Assembly: GCA_016839165.1 (NCBI GenBank)
Contig: CP069300.1
Coordinates: 1,736,001 to 1,800,000 of the forward strand
DNA length: 64,000 nt
Direction: 5' to 3'
DNA from: Bradyrhizobium sp. PSBB068
GTDB lineage: Bacteria; Pseudomonadota; Alphaproteobacteria; Rhizobiales; Xanthobacteraceae
A model generated the notes under the pieces. It was given only the letters and a program-made list of their open reading frames with translations. It searched no databases and had not been told where the DNA came from. Every line of letters starts with the position of its first letter. Position 1 is the stretch's first letter. Position numbers and translations under genes: made by a program. This document shows positions 24,342 through 33,414 of this stretch, in pieces.

Positions 24342-24474
24342 GTCGTCCCGGACAAGCGCAGCGCAGATCCGGGACCCAAAACCACAGGGCGTGGTGATAA
24401 AATCGAGCTGGGGGCACAGCCTTGTTCAACAACAAGGCCCTGTGGTTATTGGTCCCGGCCTACGCCGGGACGAC
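24342..24474. repeat. 133-bp nested inverted repeat element
   Basis: The ends are GTCGTCCCGG and CCGGGACGAC. Inside are GGGACC/GGTCCC and ACCACAGGG/CCCTGTGGT, so the element folds into one long hairpin. It fills the gap between the convergent puuE and ABC ATPase genes. The outer GTCGTCC end is shared with the element at 58752-58873, suggesting related non-autonomous repeats. No coding capacity. Confidence 0.75.
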
Positions 24475-24508
24475 ACCGAACTTTTGTCATGCTGCCTGCG
24501 GGGAAAGG

Positions 24509-24536
24509 CCGGAACGCATCGCCAGATGCGTTCCGG
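24509..24536. repeat. Short hairpin of the GATGCG repeat family
   Basis: CCGGAACGCATC-GCCA-GATGCGTTCCGG is a perfect 12-bp stem. The same stem type recurs inside the elements at 47355-47510 and 59961-60084. It lies 14 bp beyond the ABC ATPase stop and may form the 3' end of that operon's mRNA. Confidence 0.65.
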
Positions 24537-24549
24537 GTGAGGGAGAACC

Positions 24550-26082
24550 TCAATGCCCCGCCATATGCCGGCCGATCTCGGTGAGGTCGGCTTCGCTGGC
24601 CCGGGCCTCGTGGACGAACGCGCCGTGGAACATCACGACCAGCCGATCCGACAACTCCAAGAGCTCGTCGAGGTCTTCGCTGACCAAAAGCACCGCCGCG
24701 CCACGGTTGCGGGCGGCCATGATCTCGGCATGGATCTGCGCCACCGCAGCGAAGTCGAGCCCGAAGCAGGGATTGGCGGCGATCAGCACTTCGACGTCGC
24801 CCGACAGCTCGCGTGCCAGCACCGCGCGCTGCACGTTGCCGCCGGAGAGCGCGGCAATCGGCGTCTCCGGCGTGCGGGTCTTGATCTTGTAGCGGTTGAT
24901 CTTGCGCTCCGCATCGCTCCTGAACGCTTTGCCGTTCAGCCACCAGCCGCCGCGGGCGAACGGGGCGCGGTCGAATTCACGAAACGCGATGTTGTCGGCG
25001 ACGCTCATGCCGCCGACACAGGCGTTCTTCAGCGGCTCCTCCGGCAGCAGTGACATCCTGTGCCGCCGCATCTCCTCGCGGCTCGCCGCATAGGCCTCGC
25101 CCTGGACGCGGATCACGCCGCTCTCGGCCTCGCGCTGGCCGGCCAGCACCTCGACCAGTTGGCGCTGGCCGTTGCCGGAGACGCCGGCGATGCCGACGAT
25201 CTCGCCGCTCTTCACCGTCAGCGAGACGCCATGCACCGCGATCGCGCCGGCATCGTCAAGCGCGGTGAGTCTGTCGAGCTCGAGCCGCGCTGCGCCGGTC
25301 TCGCCGGTGCGCGGCGGCTGCACCGTCAGCTGCTCGGCGCCGATCATGGTGCGGGCCATCTCGTCGGGCGTGAGGTCGGCGACCCGGCCGGTGCCGGCGA
25401 GCTTGCCGCGGCGCAGGATCGTCACCTCGTCGGCAAACGCCATCACCTCGCGGAACTTGTGCGTGATCATCAGGATGGTCAGTTCGCCCGCGACGACCAT
25501 CGCGCGCAGCATGCCGAGCACTTCGTCGGCTTCGCCCGGCGTCAGCACCGAGGTCGGCTCGTCCAGGATCAGGAAGCGGCGCTTCAGATAGAGCTGCTTG
25601 AGGATCTCGCATTTCTGCCGTTCGCCGGCGGAGATGTCGGAGACTTTTGCGTCGAGCGGCACCTTGAACGGCATCCGCGCCAGGAAGGCCTCAAGCTCCT
25701 TCTTCTCCTTGCGCCAATCGACGATCGAGGGCACGTCGTCGCGTGCCAGGACCAGGTTCTCGGCGACCGTCATCGCCGGCACGAGGGTAAAGTGCTGGTA
25801 GACCATGCCGAGACCGAGCGCATGCGCGTTCTTCGGATTGGCTATGCTCTGCTGGCGGCCGCCGACGATGATGTCGCCCTCGGTGGCGTGGTAATAGCCC
25901 ATGATGCATTTCACGAGCGTGCTCTTGCCCGCGCCGTTCTCGCCCAGCAGGGCGTGGAACGAGCCGGGGCGCACTTTCAGTTCGACATTGTCGAGCGCGA
26001 GAAAGTCGCCGAACCGCATCGTCACGGCGATGGCGTCGACGCCGAACGCGCCTGACGGTGCGGGCGGTTCGCCGATGATCAC
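24550..26082 (-). CDS. ABC importer ATPase, double-domain (BMP/nucleoside type)
   Basis: A 510-residue fusion of two ABC ATPase domains, as in RbsA/YufO-type importers. The first domain has Walker [10 protein letters not shown], signature [12 protein letters not shown] and Walker [12 protein letters not shown]. The second has the degenerate [10 protein letters not shown] and the signature [15 protein letters not shown], normal for this class. It starts at GTG 26082, overlapping the cysteine hydrolase stop by 4 nt (GTGA). It powers the two permeases encoded upstream. It is the last gene of the operon. Confidence 0.93.
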   Translation of the reverse strand: MIIGEPPAPSGAFGVDAIAVTMRFGDFLALDNVELKVRPGSFHALLGENGAGKSTLVKCIMGYYHATEGDIIVGGRQQSIANPKNAHALGLGMVYQHFTLVPAMTVAENLVLARDDVPSIVDWRKEKKELEAFLARMPFKVPLDAKVSDISAGERQKCEILKQLYLKRRFLILDEPTSVLTPGEADEVLGMLRAMVVAGELTILMITHKFREVMAFADEVTILRRGKLAGTGRVADLTPDEMARTMIGAEQLTVQPPRTGETGAARLELDRLTALDDAGAIAVHGVSLTVKSGEIVGIAGVSGNGQRQLVEVLAGQREAESGVIRVQGEAYAASREEMRRHRMSLLPEEPLKNACVGGMSVADNIAFREFDRAPFARGGWWLNGKAFRSDAERKINRYKIKTRTPETPIAALSGGNVQRAVLARELSGDVEVLIAANPCFGLDFAAVAQIHAEIMAARNRGAAVLLVSEDLDELLELSDRLVVMFHGAFVHEARASEADLTEIGRHMAGH

Positions 26083-26762
26083 GACAGCGCTCCGATCAGG
26101 TCGGCGGATCTGGTCACCGCGCCGAACACGCCGCCCTGCATCTTGATCATCTTCAGCGCGTGGTCGTGGTTGCTCCGGTCGGTCGCGCCGCAGCAGTCCT
26201 CGACCAGCACGCATTCGAAGCCGCGGTCGTTGGCCTCGCGCATCGTGGTGTGGACGCAGACGTCGGTGGTGATGCCGGTCAGCACGATGTTCTCGATGCC
26301 GCGCAGCCGCAGCATCAGTTCGAGGTCGGTGGCGCAGAACGAGCCCTTGCCGGGCTTGTCGATGATGGGCTCGCCCGGCAGCGGCGCCAGATCGGGGATG
26401 ATGTCCCAGCCCGGCTCGCCGCGCACCAGGATGCGGCCGCACGGACCGGGGTCGCCGATCCCGGCGCCGATCTGGCGCGAGCGCCAGCGTTTGTTGTCTG
26501 GCAGGTCGGCCAGGTCAGGCCGGTGGCCTTCGCGGGTGTGGATGATGTGAAAACCCTGCGCGCGCATCACCGCGAGCAGCTTCTTGATCGGCTCGATCGG
26601 CGCCCGCGTGAGCGAGAGGTCATAGCCCATCTTGTCGACATAGCCGCCGACGCCGCAGAAATCGGTCTGCATGTCGATGATGATGAGCGCGGTGTTCTCC
26701 GGCCGCAGGTCGCCGTTGTAGGGCCAGGCGTAGGGCTCGGATTTGATGAAGCGCTCGGGCAT
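26079..26762 (-). CDS. biuH: Biuret hydrolase-like cysteine hydrolase (isochorismatase family)
   Basis: A 227-residue isochorismatase-fold amidohydrolase. The Asp-Lys-Cys triad is D30 ([10 protein letters not shown]), K136 (IDKPGKGSF) and C169 ([10 protein letters not shown]); Q209 (KMQGG) follows. The sequence runs parallel to the Rhizobium leguminosarum biuret hydrolase, including YPWPYNG-, MGYDLSL-, [12 protein letters not shown] and [18 protein letters not shown] blocks, with a constant offset of the catalytic residues as I recall them. BiuH converts biuret to allophanate and ammonia. Lying inside an ABC importer operon, it probably acts on the imported solute. A related ureide or amide is the alternative. 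Confidence 0.8.
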   Translation of the reverse strand: MPERFIKSEPYAWPYNGDLRPENTALIIIDMQTDFCGVGGYVDKMGYDLSLTRAPIEPIKKLLAVMRAQGFHIIHTREGHRPDLADLPDNKRWRSRQIGAGIGDPGPCGRILVRGEPGWDIIPDLAPLPGEPIIDKPGKGSFCATDLELMLRLRGIENIVLTGITTDVCVHTTMREANDRGFECVLVEDCCGATDRSNHDHALKMIKMQGGVFGAVTRSADLIGALS

Positions 26763-26777
26763 GAATGATCTCGCGGT

Positions 26778-27704
26778 CTATCGGGTGATGGACAATTCGG
26801 CCGGTGCGCCGGTCAGCGTGCGCTTCGGCGAGCAGGTGATGATCATGATCGCCAGGGTCAGGATGTAGGGCGCGGCGTTGAACAAATGATAGCCGGAGGT
26901 AATGCCGACCGATTGCAGCGCCGGCCCGAGGGCTGCGGCGCCGCCGAAGGCGAGCGAGGCCCACAGGCACAGCATCGGGTCCCAGCGCGCGAAGATCACC
27001 AGCGCCACGGCGGTGATGCCTTGTCCCGAGGAGAGGCCTTCGTTCCAGCTGCCGGGATAGAACAGCGACAGGAACGAGCCGCCGATGCCGGCGAGGAAGC
27101 CACCGACCATGGTGGCGCGCAGCCTGATCAGAAGCACCGAATGGCCCATCGCACGCGCCGCGTCCGCGCTCTCGCCGGCGGTGCGGATCAACAGGCCCCA
27201 GCGCGTGGTCCTGAATGCCCAGTACAGCAGCGGCGCGATCGCGACGCCGATCAGGAACAGCACGTTGATGCGCAGCGCCGCGCGGAGCTGCGGGATGTCG
27301 CTCCACCAGCCGAAATCGATCGCCGGCAGCCGTGCCGCGGTCGGCTCGATCAGTGGCTTGCCGAGGAAGAACGCGAGTCCGGTGCCGAGCAGCATCAGCG
27401 CGATGCCGACCGCGATGTCGTTGACGCGCGGCAGCGAGCAGATCCCGGCATGCAGCGCGCCGAACAGCGCGCCGGTGATGCCGGCCGCGAGCACGCCGAG
27501 CCATGGCGAGCCGGAGAGATAGGAGATGCCATAGGCGCTCAGCGCGCCCATCACCAGCGTGCCCTCGAGACCGAGATTGATGCGGCCGGATCGCTCGGTG
27601 ATGCACTCGCCGAGGCTGACGAACAAAAACGGCGTCGAGACGCGGATGGCGCCGCCGAACACAGCGAGCGGGACGGTCCAGAGCCCGAGCGATGCGTCCG
27701 CCAT
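26778..27704 (-). CDS. ABC transporter permease (BMP/nucleoside type), second
   Basis: A 308-residue inner-membrane permease of the BPD_transp_2 family (YufQ/RbsC-like), with 8-9 hydrophobic segments. The cytoplasmic coupling region is TTRWGLLIRTAGESADAARAMGHSVLLIRLRATMVGG, and the early ERSGRINLGLEGTLVMGA is typical. It starts 1 bp after the first permease's stop and pairs with it in the importer. The hydrolase gene begins 15 bp downstream. Confidence 0.92.
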   Translation of the reverse strand: MADASLGLWTVPLAVFGGAIRVSTPFLFVSLGECITERSGRINLGLEGTLVMGALSAYGISYLSGSPWLGVLAAGITGALFGALHAGICSLPRVNDIAVGIALMLLGTGLAFFLGKPLIEPTAARLPAIDFGWWSDIPQLRAALRINVLFLIGVAIAPLLYWAFRTTRWGLLIRTAGESADAARAMGHSVLLIRLRATMVGGFLAGIGGSFLSLFYPGSWNEGLSSGQGITAVALVIFARWDPMLCLWASLAFGGAAALGPALQSVGITSGYHLFNAAPYILTLAIMIITCSPKRTLTGAPAELSITR

Positions 27705-27705
27705 G

Positions 27706-28815
27706 TCAGGACTTTCCCTTCAGGAAGCCGATCCGTCCGTAAAGCGCGTCGCTCGCCAGTACGAACACGAAGATGATGCCTTGCAGCACCAGCACCGAGG
27801 CGTCGGGCAGGCCGAGCCGCCGCTGCAACAGTCCGCCGGAGGCCGAGATGCCGCCGAGCAGGATCGCCACCGGAATGATCGCCAGCGGATTCTGCCGCGC
27901 CAGGAACGCGACCAGGATGCCGGTGAAGCCGTAGCCCGCGGCGAGGTTGGCGTTGGTGCGGCCCTGCACCGCCGCGACCTCGATCATGCCGGCGAGCCCG
28001 GCGCAGCTGCCGGCGAGGAAGCAGACGGTCAGGATCAGCTTGCCGACCGAAAGCCCGACGATCTTGGCGGCGCGGATGTTGCCGCCGGCAACGCGCGCGG
28101 CGAAGCCGAACGTGGTGTGATAGATCAGGATGTAGGCGGCAATGGCTGCCACCAGGCCGAACACCAGGCCCCAATGCACGTCGGTGCCGGGAATCGTGCC
28201 GATCATGTTGGCGGCGCCGATCTCGCGGGTCGACGGCTTGTTAAGGCTCGCCGGATCGCGCATCGGTCCCTCGACCAGATGGTTGAGGATCGCCAGCGCG
28301 ATATACACCAGCAGCAGGCTCGAGATCGTCTCGTTGACCCCGCGATACTGCCGCAGGCCGCCCGACAGCATGATCCAGAGGCCGCCGCCGATCATGCCCG
28401 CGATCACCATCGCGATCTGCACCACGAGCGGCGCCGCACCTTGCAGCGCCAGCGCCGCCGATGTCGCCGACAGCGCGCCGATCAGCAGCGCGCCTTCGCC
28501 TCCGATGATCACCATGCCGAGCTGCGCCGGCAGCGCCGTGCACAGCGCGGTCAGGATCAGGGGCGCGGCGCGGGTCAGCGTGTTCTGCCAGGAGAAGGCG
28601 GTGCCGAACGCGCCGTAATACATGTAGAAATAGAGATCGAGCGGGTTCTTGCCGTAGAGCGCGACGAAGATGCCGAACACCGCGAGCGCGCCGACCAGCG
28701 CCGCGCCGGGGATCAGGATATATTCGATGCTCGCGCCGTAGCGCTGGAGGAAGCCGGGATCGGCGGCCGGAGCAACGCCGGCCGCCTCCACCGATTCCGC
28801 CGCCTCGGTCGTCAC
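27706..28815 (-). CDS. ABC transporter permease (BMP/nucleoside type), first
   Basis: A 369-residue permease of the YufP/BPD_transp_2 type, with an N-terminal tail of about 25 residues and about 9-10 hydrophobic segments. Landmarks are LPAQLGMVIIGGEGALLIGA, YRGVNETISSLLLVYIA and GFAARVAGGNIRAAKIVGLSVGKLIL. The start is GTG 28815, overlapping the binding-protein stop by 4 nt (GTGA); the longer open frame lies in the binding-protein gene. It forms the membrane channel with the second permease. Confidence 0.92.
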   Translation of the reverse strand: MTTEAAESVEAAGVAPAADPGFLQRYGASIEYILIPGAALVGALAVFGIFVALYGKNPLDLYFYMYYGAFGTAFSWQNTLTRAAPLILTALCTALPAQLGMVIIGGEGALLIGALSATSAALALQGAAPLVVQIAMVIAGMIGGGLWIMLSGGLRQYRGVNETISSLLLVYIALAILNHLVEGPMRDPASLNKPSTREIGAANMIGTIPGTDVHWGLVFGLVAAIAAYILIYHTTFGFAARVAGGNIRAAKIVGLSVGKLILTVCFLAGSCAGLAGMIEVAAVQGRTNANLAAGYGFTGILVAFLARQNPLAIIPVAILLGGISASGGLLQRRLGLPDASVLVLQGIIFVFVLASDALYGRIGFLKGKS

Positions 28816-29921
28816 GCGGTGGCTCCGATCACGCCCTCGACCAGATAGTCCATCTTCTCGAGTTCGGGATCCTGCTGGCCGCGATCGGTGCCGCCGGCGA
28901 TCACCGTCTTGCCCTTGTTGTCGGCGATCGGGCCCTTGAAGATCGTGTATTCGCCGGACATGAACTTGGCCTTGACGTCGTCGGCATGCTTGCGTGCTTC
29001 CGCCGAGACCATCTCGCCATAGGGCGAGACCTTGACGATCTCTTCCTTCAGGCCGCCGCGATAGAAGTTCGGGATCGCTTCGCCCGCCACGATCATCTTG
29101 ACGAACTTCGGATACAGCGCCTCCCAGTTCCACTCGGCGCCGGTGAGATAGGCCTTCGGGGCCAACGGCGACTGGTTGACGTGATAGCCGCACACCATCG
29201 CGCCGCGGCGCGCGGCGTTCTCGACCATCGTCTTCGGTCCGTCGACATGGCAGGTCAGCACGTCGACGCCCTGGTCGATCAGGCTGTTGGTGGCCTCGGC
29301 TTCCTTGACCGGCATCGACCAGTCGCCGGTGAAGATCACCTGCGTCGTCGCCTTCGGATTGGCGAGCCGGGCGCCGAGCGTGAAGGCGTTGATGTTGCGC
29401 AGCACCTGCGGGATCGGCTTGGCGGCGACGAAGCCGAGCTTGCCGCTCTTGGTCGAATAGCCGGCGACGATGCCGGAGATGTATTGCGCCTCGTCGATGT
29501 AGCCGAAATAGCTGCCGGCGTTCTTCGGGTCCTTGTCGGTCCACAGGCCGCCGCAATGCTCGAAGTGCATCTTCGGAAACTTGGCCGCCATCTTGAGAAC
29601 GTGCGGGTTGTAGTAGCCGAACGAGGTCGGAAACAGCAGCGAGGCGCCGTCGAGGTTGATCATGGACTCGATGGTCTTCTCGACCGCGTCGGTCTCCGGC
29701 ACCTTCTCTTCCTCGACCACCTTGATGCCGGGCAGCTTCTTCAGCGCCGCGGCGCCCTGGGCGTGGGCCTGGTTGTAGCCGTAGTCGTCGCGGGACCCGA
29801 CATAGATGAAGCCGACCGTGGTTTCCGCAGCCGCAGCGCCGCGAACGCCGAGCGAGCTGCCTAGCGCCAATGCCGCGCTTCCCTGCAATAAATGCCTTCT
29901 CGAAATCCTGCTAAAATCCAT
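28812..29921 (-). CDS. BMP family ABC transporter substrate-binding protein
   Basis: A 369-residue periplasmic binding protein. The N-terminus (FSRISRRHLLQGSAALALGSSLGVRGAAAAE) has a twin-arginine SRRHLL motif and a hydrophobic stretch, so Tat export is likely. The mature part matches the BMP/Med family (VGFIYVGSRDDYGYNQAH, HVDGPKTMVENAARRGAMVCGY, VIAGGTDRGQQDPELEKMDYLVEGVIG). This family binds nucleosides, purines or related ureides. ATG 29921 follows an excellent GGAGGGAG ribosome site. First gene of the importer operon; a sigma-54-type promoter lies 75-90 bp upstream. Confidence 0.93.
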   Translation of the reverse strand: MDFSRISRRHLLQGSAALALGSSLGVRGAAAAETTVGFIYVGSRDDYGYNQAHAQGAAALKKLPGIKVVEEEKVPETDAVEKTIESMINLDGASLLFPTSFGYYNPHVLKMAAKFPKMHFEHCGGLWTDKDPKNAGSYFGYIDEAQYISGIVAGYSTKSGKLGFVAAKPIPQVLRNINAFTLGARLANPKATTQVIFTGDWSMPVKEAEATNSLIDQGVDVLTCHVDGPKTMVENAARRGAMVCGYHVNQSPLAPKAYLTGAEWNWEALYPKFVKMIVAGEAIPNFYRGGLKEEIVKVSPYGEMVSAEARKHADDVKAKFMSGEYTIFKGPIADNKGKTVIAGGTDRGQQDPELEKMDYLVEGVIGATA

Positions 29922-29995
29922 CGCCTGCTCCCTCCGGCGGGGCGGGCCCGCCTGTCCTTGTGCAGCCGCCGTAACGGCGGCGCTTGACAGAGTGT

Positions 29996-30011
29996 CGCAA
30001 GCTTCATGCCA
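29996..30011 (-). promoter_or_regulatory. Sigma-54-type promoter for the BMP importer/biuH operon
   Basis: Read on the minus strand the sequence is TGGCATG-AAGC-TTGCG. It has the -24 GG and -12 GC exactly 12 bases apart, against the consensus TGGCACG-N4-TTGCW (two differences). The start of transcription would be near 29985, 64 bp before the ATG at 29921. Sigma-54 promoters often serve nitrogen-limitation genes, which fits the operon. The remaining gap to 30280 holds the repeats at 30114-30141 and nothing else I can support. Confidence 0.55.
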
Positions 30012-30113
30012 GAGCACGTTTGGCGATCACGGTTCCGTAAGTAGCTGATTATGAATGCGAACGACGGTCGACGTGGTTCGCCTTTGGAATCGGCAGAGCC
30101 AAAATTGCCTAAT

Positions 30114-30141
30114 TTGTATGCGATCAATCCTCATTGTATGC
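30114..30141. promoter_or_regulatory. Direct repeats TTGTATGC between the divergent ureide operons
   Basis: TTGTATGC occurs at 30114-30121 and 30134-30141, 20 bp apart (about two helical turns), each preceded by CCTNATT-like sequence. The second copy lies in ATTG-TATG-CAAT, a half-palindrome reminiscent of FadR/VanR-type GntR sites. They lie about 105-140 bp upstream of the sigma-54-like promoter, a usual distance for an activator site, and 140-165 bp upstream of the hydrolase gene at 30281. Confidence 0.35.
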
Positions 30142-30280
30142 AATGCCGTTAAGCAGCCGCTAACCGCCGAGCGGCCGATGCGCGCCCGGCCGGAAGGCGG
30201 CATTTGCCGGCTGGTGAATCGGACCGGGCCTGCTACGAGTGGAGTGGGCTCCGGCGCCGGTTCGACCGATGGGAAACAGT

Positions 30281-31540
30281 ATGAGCGAGAAGAATCCGTC
30301 TTCCCTTGGCGACGAGATCGTGGCGCGGATCGATCAGCTCGCGGCGATCTCGGAGACGCCGGAGCATCTGGCGCGCATTTTCCTCACCGAGGAGCATCGC
30401 AAGGCGGCCGACCTCATCCTGTCCTGGATGCGCGAGGCCGGCATGAGCGCGCATCTCGATGCGATCGGCAATGTCTGCGGCCGCTACGAGGGCGAGCGGC
30501 CGGGCCTGCCGGCGTTGATGCTCGGCTCGCATTACGACACCGTGCGCGATGCCGGAAGGTGGGACGGCCCGCTTGGCGTCATCACCGCGATCGCCTGCGT
30601 CGCCGACCTCAACCGGCGGGGCAAGCGGCTGCCGTTCGCAATCGAGATCGTGGGCTTCGCGGACGAGGAGGGCGTGCGCTTCGCCTCGACCCTGCTCGGC
30701 AGCCGGGCGGTTGCCGGCACGTTCGACGAGAGCGTGCTCAACACAAGCGACCGCGCCGGCATCTCGATGCGCGATGCGCTGATCGCCTTCGGCCTCGATC
30801 CCGATCATATCGGCAAGGCGGCGCGCGTGCGTCGCGAGCTGCTCGGCTATGTCGAGCTGCACATCGAGCAGGGGCCCGTGCTGGAACAGAAGGCGCTGCC
30901 GGTCGGTGTCGTCTCCGCGATTTCAGGTGCGACGCGGCTCGCCGCCAGTCTCACAGGATTCGCCGGCCATGCCGGCACCGTGCCGATGCCGCTGCGGCGG
31001 GATGCGCTGGCGGGCGCCGCCGAATGCATCGTTGCGATCGAGCAATTCTGCCGGAGCGATGAAGCCGGCCTCGTCGGCACCGTCGGCTATATCAACGCGA
31101 TGCCCGGCGCCACCAACGTGATCCCGGGCAAGGTGTCCTTCACCATGGACATCCGCTCGCAGAGCGACATGCATCGCAAACGCGCGGTCGCCGACATCGT
31201 GCGGCAGATCGAGGCGATCGCAAAGCGACGCGAGCTCGCGCTGCAGATCGACGTCACCCACGAGAACCGCAGCGTGCCCTGCGCGCCATGGCTGAAGGCG
31301 CAGATCGCCGAGGCTGTCGCAGCCGAGGGCCATACCGTGTTCGAACTGCCGAGCGGGGCAGGGCACGACGGCATGGCGATGGTCGATGTCGCCGATATCG
31401 GCATGATCTTCGTGCGCTGCCGCGGCGGGATCAGCCACAATCCGGCCGAGCACGTCGAGCTCGCCGACGCCGACACCGGCGCGCGGGTGCTGCTGCGTTT
31501 CGTCGAGAATTTCCGACCGCACGGTACAGTGAATATGTGA
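30281..31540 (+). CDS. Allantoate amidohydrolase/N-carbamoyl amino acid hydrolase-like Zn enzyme
   Basis: A 419-residue M20-type binuclear metallohydrolase of the AllC/HyuC/beta-ureidopropionase group. Metal ligands are visible: H84 (GSHYDTV), D95 (GRWDGPLGV), E130 (FADEEGVRF), H194 (ELHIEQGPVLE) and H386 (GISHNPAEH). The lid domain (about 215-325) has GFAGHAGTVPMPLRRDAL. Family members hydrolyse allantoate, ureidoglycolate, ureidopropionate or N-carbamoyl amino acids. ATG 30281 has TGGGA upstream and is preferred over 30239 and 30269. It diverges from the BMP importer, so it probably works on the imported ureide. Allantoate is a good guess given the PuuE-like gene nearby. Confidence 0.85.
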   Translation: MSEKNPSSLGDEIVARIDQLAAISETPEHLARIFLTEEHRKAADLILSWMREAGMSAHLDAIGNVCGRYEGERPGLPALMLGSHYDTVRDAGRWDGPLGVITAIACVADLNRRGKRLPFAIEIVGFADEEGVRFASTLLGSRAVAGTFDESVLNTSDRAGISMRDALIAFGLDPDHIGKAARVRRELLGYVELHIEQGPVLEQKALPVGVVSAISGATRLAASLTGFAGHAGTVPMPLRRDALAGAAECIVAIEQFCRSDEAGLVGTVGYINAMPGATNVIPGKVSFTMDIRSQSDMHRKRAVADIVRQIEAIAKRRELALQIDVTHENRSVPCAPWLKAQIAEAVAAEGHTVFELPSGAGHDGMAMVDVADIGMIFVRCRGGISHNPAEHVELADADTGARVLLRFVENFRPHGTVNM

Positions 31541-31670
31541 AGGTGCCGCGGCTGGGCGGTCGTCCGTCCGTGCCGAATCTGGACAGATTTGATCGCCGTT
31601 GCCTGGCACAGTCGGCCTATTTGCGCGCCGGCCGTGAACGGCTAGACTTGGTGCCAACGGGGGGAAGGAC

Positions 31671-32909
31671 ATGCGGTCGTCCGTCGTCCAGGACGTTCAG
31701 TTCCCAAAACAACCGGCGCTGCAGCTGATCTACGACACTGCACCGATCGGTCTCGCCTACCTCTCTCCGGACTGCCGTTATCTCCAGATCAATCAGCGGC
31801 TCACCGAGATCTGCGGCATCTCGGTCGAAGGCCATCTCGGACGCACCGTGCATGATTGCGTGCCCGCGCTGGCCACCGCGGTCGAAGGCATCGTTCGCTC
31901 GATCATGGAGACCGGCGAGCCCGTGACCGGCGTCGAGGTCTACGGCCAGCGTCCGGGCCACAATGACGAGCGATGCTGGATCACGCATTGGCATCCGCAG
32001 CGCGAGCCGAACGGCAGCATCGTCGGCGTCAACGTTGCGGCTGAGGAGATCACCGATCGCAAGCGCAGCGAACGCGAGATCCGCGCGGCGCGGGATGCGG
32101 CCGAGAAGGCCTTGCATCATCTGCAGGAGACCCAGGCGTCGCTGATCGAGGCGGAGAAGCTCGCGGCGCTGGGCCGGCTGGTGGCCGGCGTCGCGCATGA
32201 GATCAACAGCCCGGTCGGCACCAGCCTCACGGTCGCCTCGGTGCTGGAGCAGAAATGCGCCGACTTCGCCGCCGAGGCAGCGCGCGGCAAGCTGAAGCGC
32301 TCGAGTCTGAGCGATTTCATCGAGGTCGTCGAAAGCGCGTCGTCGCTCTTGGTCGGCAACCTCAAGCGCGCAGCGGACCTGGTGCAGTCATTCAAGCAGG
32401 TCGCCGTCGATCGCAGCTATTTCGATCGCAGCGCGTTCGATCTCGGCGAGGTGACGGAACAAGTTCTTTCGAACCTGCGCCCGGCGTTGCCGAAGAACAA
32501 TCTGGCGCTCGAGGTCGATTGTCCGTCGGGTCTGGCGATGAACAGCTATCCCGGTCCTTACGGTCAGGTGCTGACCAATCTGTTCGTCAATGCGGTCGCG
32601 CATGCATTTCCGGACGGCAAGGGCGGCACCATCACGATCCGGCTGCGCGCGTCAGGCGCGGACCGGGTCGAGATCCTGTTCGCCGATGACGGCTGCGGGA
32701 TGGACCGCGACGTGCTGCGGCAGGCCTTCGATCCCTTCTTCACCACGCGCCGCGACATCGGCCGGATCGGGCTTGGCCTGCACATCGTGCACAACATCGT
32801 CACCAACCGTCTGGGCGGAGAACTGCATCTCGACAGTGCCCCAGGCATGGGAACGCGCGTGCGGATCACGCTGCCGCTCATCGCCCCGCAGCGCGGGACG
32901 GACAGCTGA
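31671..32909 (+). CDS. Orphan PAS-domain sensor histidine kinase
   Basis: A 412-residue soluble histidine kinase. Residues about 15-130 form a PAS/PAC sensor (YDTAPIGLAYLSPDCRYLQINQRLTEI), followed by a short coiled coil (about 132-165). The dimerisation box contains H176 (GVAHEINSPVG). The ATPase domain has the N-box NLFVNAVAHAF and the glycine boxes DDGCGMD and GLGLHIVHNIV. There is no membrane segment, so it senses a cytoplasmic signal. No response regulator is adjacent. The start at ATG 31671 follows a GGGGGGAAGG ribosome site. Confidence 0.9.
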   Translation: MRSSVVQDVQFPKQPALQLIYDTAPIGLAYLSPDCRYLQINQRLTEICGISVEGHLGRTVHDCVPALATAVEGIVRSIMETGEPVTGVEVYGQRPGHNDERCWITHWHPQREPNGSIVGVNVAAEEITDRKRSEREIRAARDAAEKALHHLQETQASLIEAEKLAALGRLVAGVAHEINSPVGTSLTVASVLEQKCADFAAEAARGKLKRSSLSDFIEVVESASSLLVGNLKRAADLVQSFKQVAVDRSYFDRSAFDLGEVTEQVLSNLRPALPKNNLALEVDCPSGLAMNSYPGPYGQVLTNLFVNAVAHAFPDGKGGTITIRLRASGADRVEILFADDGCGMDRDVLRQAFDPFFTTRRDIGRIGLGLHIVHNIVTNRLGGELHLDSAPGMGTRVRITLPLIAPQRGTDS

Positions 32910-33059
32910 GGCCGGATCAGGTAGCCGAGAAGGAAATACTCCCCGGCCAGGGAGTCGGAAAACGTCCTTCCAAGGTACGGGTGCAAAAGGCATTCCGGGA
33001 CCCTTGCTTCTGCCCCCGCCGTCGCGACATTGTCACGGCAGTCCCTGATGGTCGCGACG

Positions 33060-33281
33060 ATGAGCCAATCCGCATTCGATCCCTTCGGTGAGCCGGTTCC
33101 CGCGGTCGATTCCTCGGCCGGGAGCGAGGCCGTGTCGAAATGGCTGAAGACCGCGGGCACCGGCGTGTTCTGGGTGCTGGTGGTCGGCATCGTGCTGGCA
33201 CGCGCGGTGTATTTCGAGCCCGGCGTGTTCAGCTTCGAGCGTGTCGTTGCCTGGGCGCAGGGTCTGTTCGCCGCGCTCTGA
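33060..33281 (+). CDS. Small single-span membrane protein, unknown
   Basis: A 73-residue reading (MSQSAFDPFGEPVPAVD...). The N-terminal half is hydrophilic, and one hydrophobic segment (GTGVFWVLVVGIVLARAVYF, about residues 37-56) is a likely membrane anchor. It ends with a short amphipathic tail. Codon use is like neighbouring genes. The ribosome site is weak, and ATGs at 33030 and 33048 are alternatives. No family recognised. Confidence 0.5.
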   Translation: MSQSAFDPFGEPVPAVDSSAGSEAVSKWLKTAGTGVFWVLVVGIVLARAVYFEPGVFSFERVVAWAQGLFAAL

Positions 33282-33373
33282 GGCGCAGGATGGTTTGGTC
33301 TCGGCCTATCTCTCGTATAAGGGCTCTTACTCTCTCGATAGACCGTAATCACTCAACCGATTCGCTGCGTGAT

Positions 33374-33403
33374 ATGAAAGAAGCCGCGAACGGAGGCGGC
33401 TTC
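33374..33403 (-). terminator. Intrinsic terminator downstream of the coiled-coil gene
   Basis: GAAGCCGC and GCGGCTTC form a perfect 8-bp stem (33380-33403) with an 8-nt loop. On the minus strand TTTC follows the stem directly. It starts 12 bp after the stop of the gene at 33415-33840. Confidence 0.6.
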
Positions 33404-33414
33404 GGTTTGCAGAG

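Noticed and set aside
30082..30110. Weak GG-N10-GC pairing as a sigma-54 promoter toward the hydrolase gene at 30281
   Set aside because: Only the GG and GC dinucleotides match; the flanking TGGCAC and TTGC bases do not.
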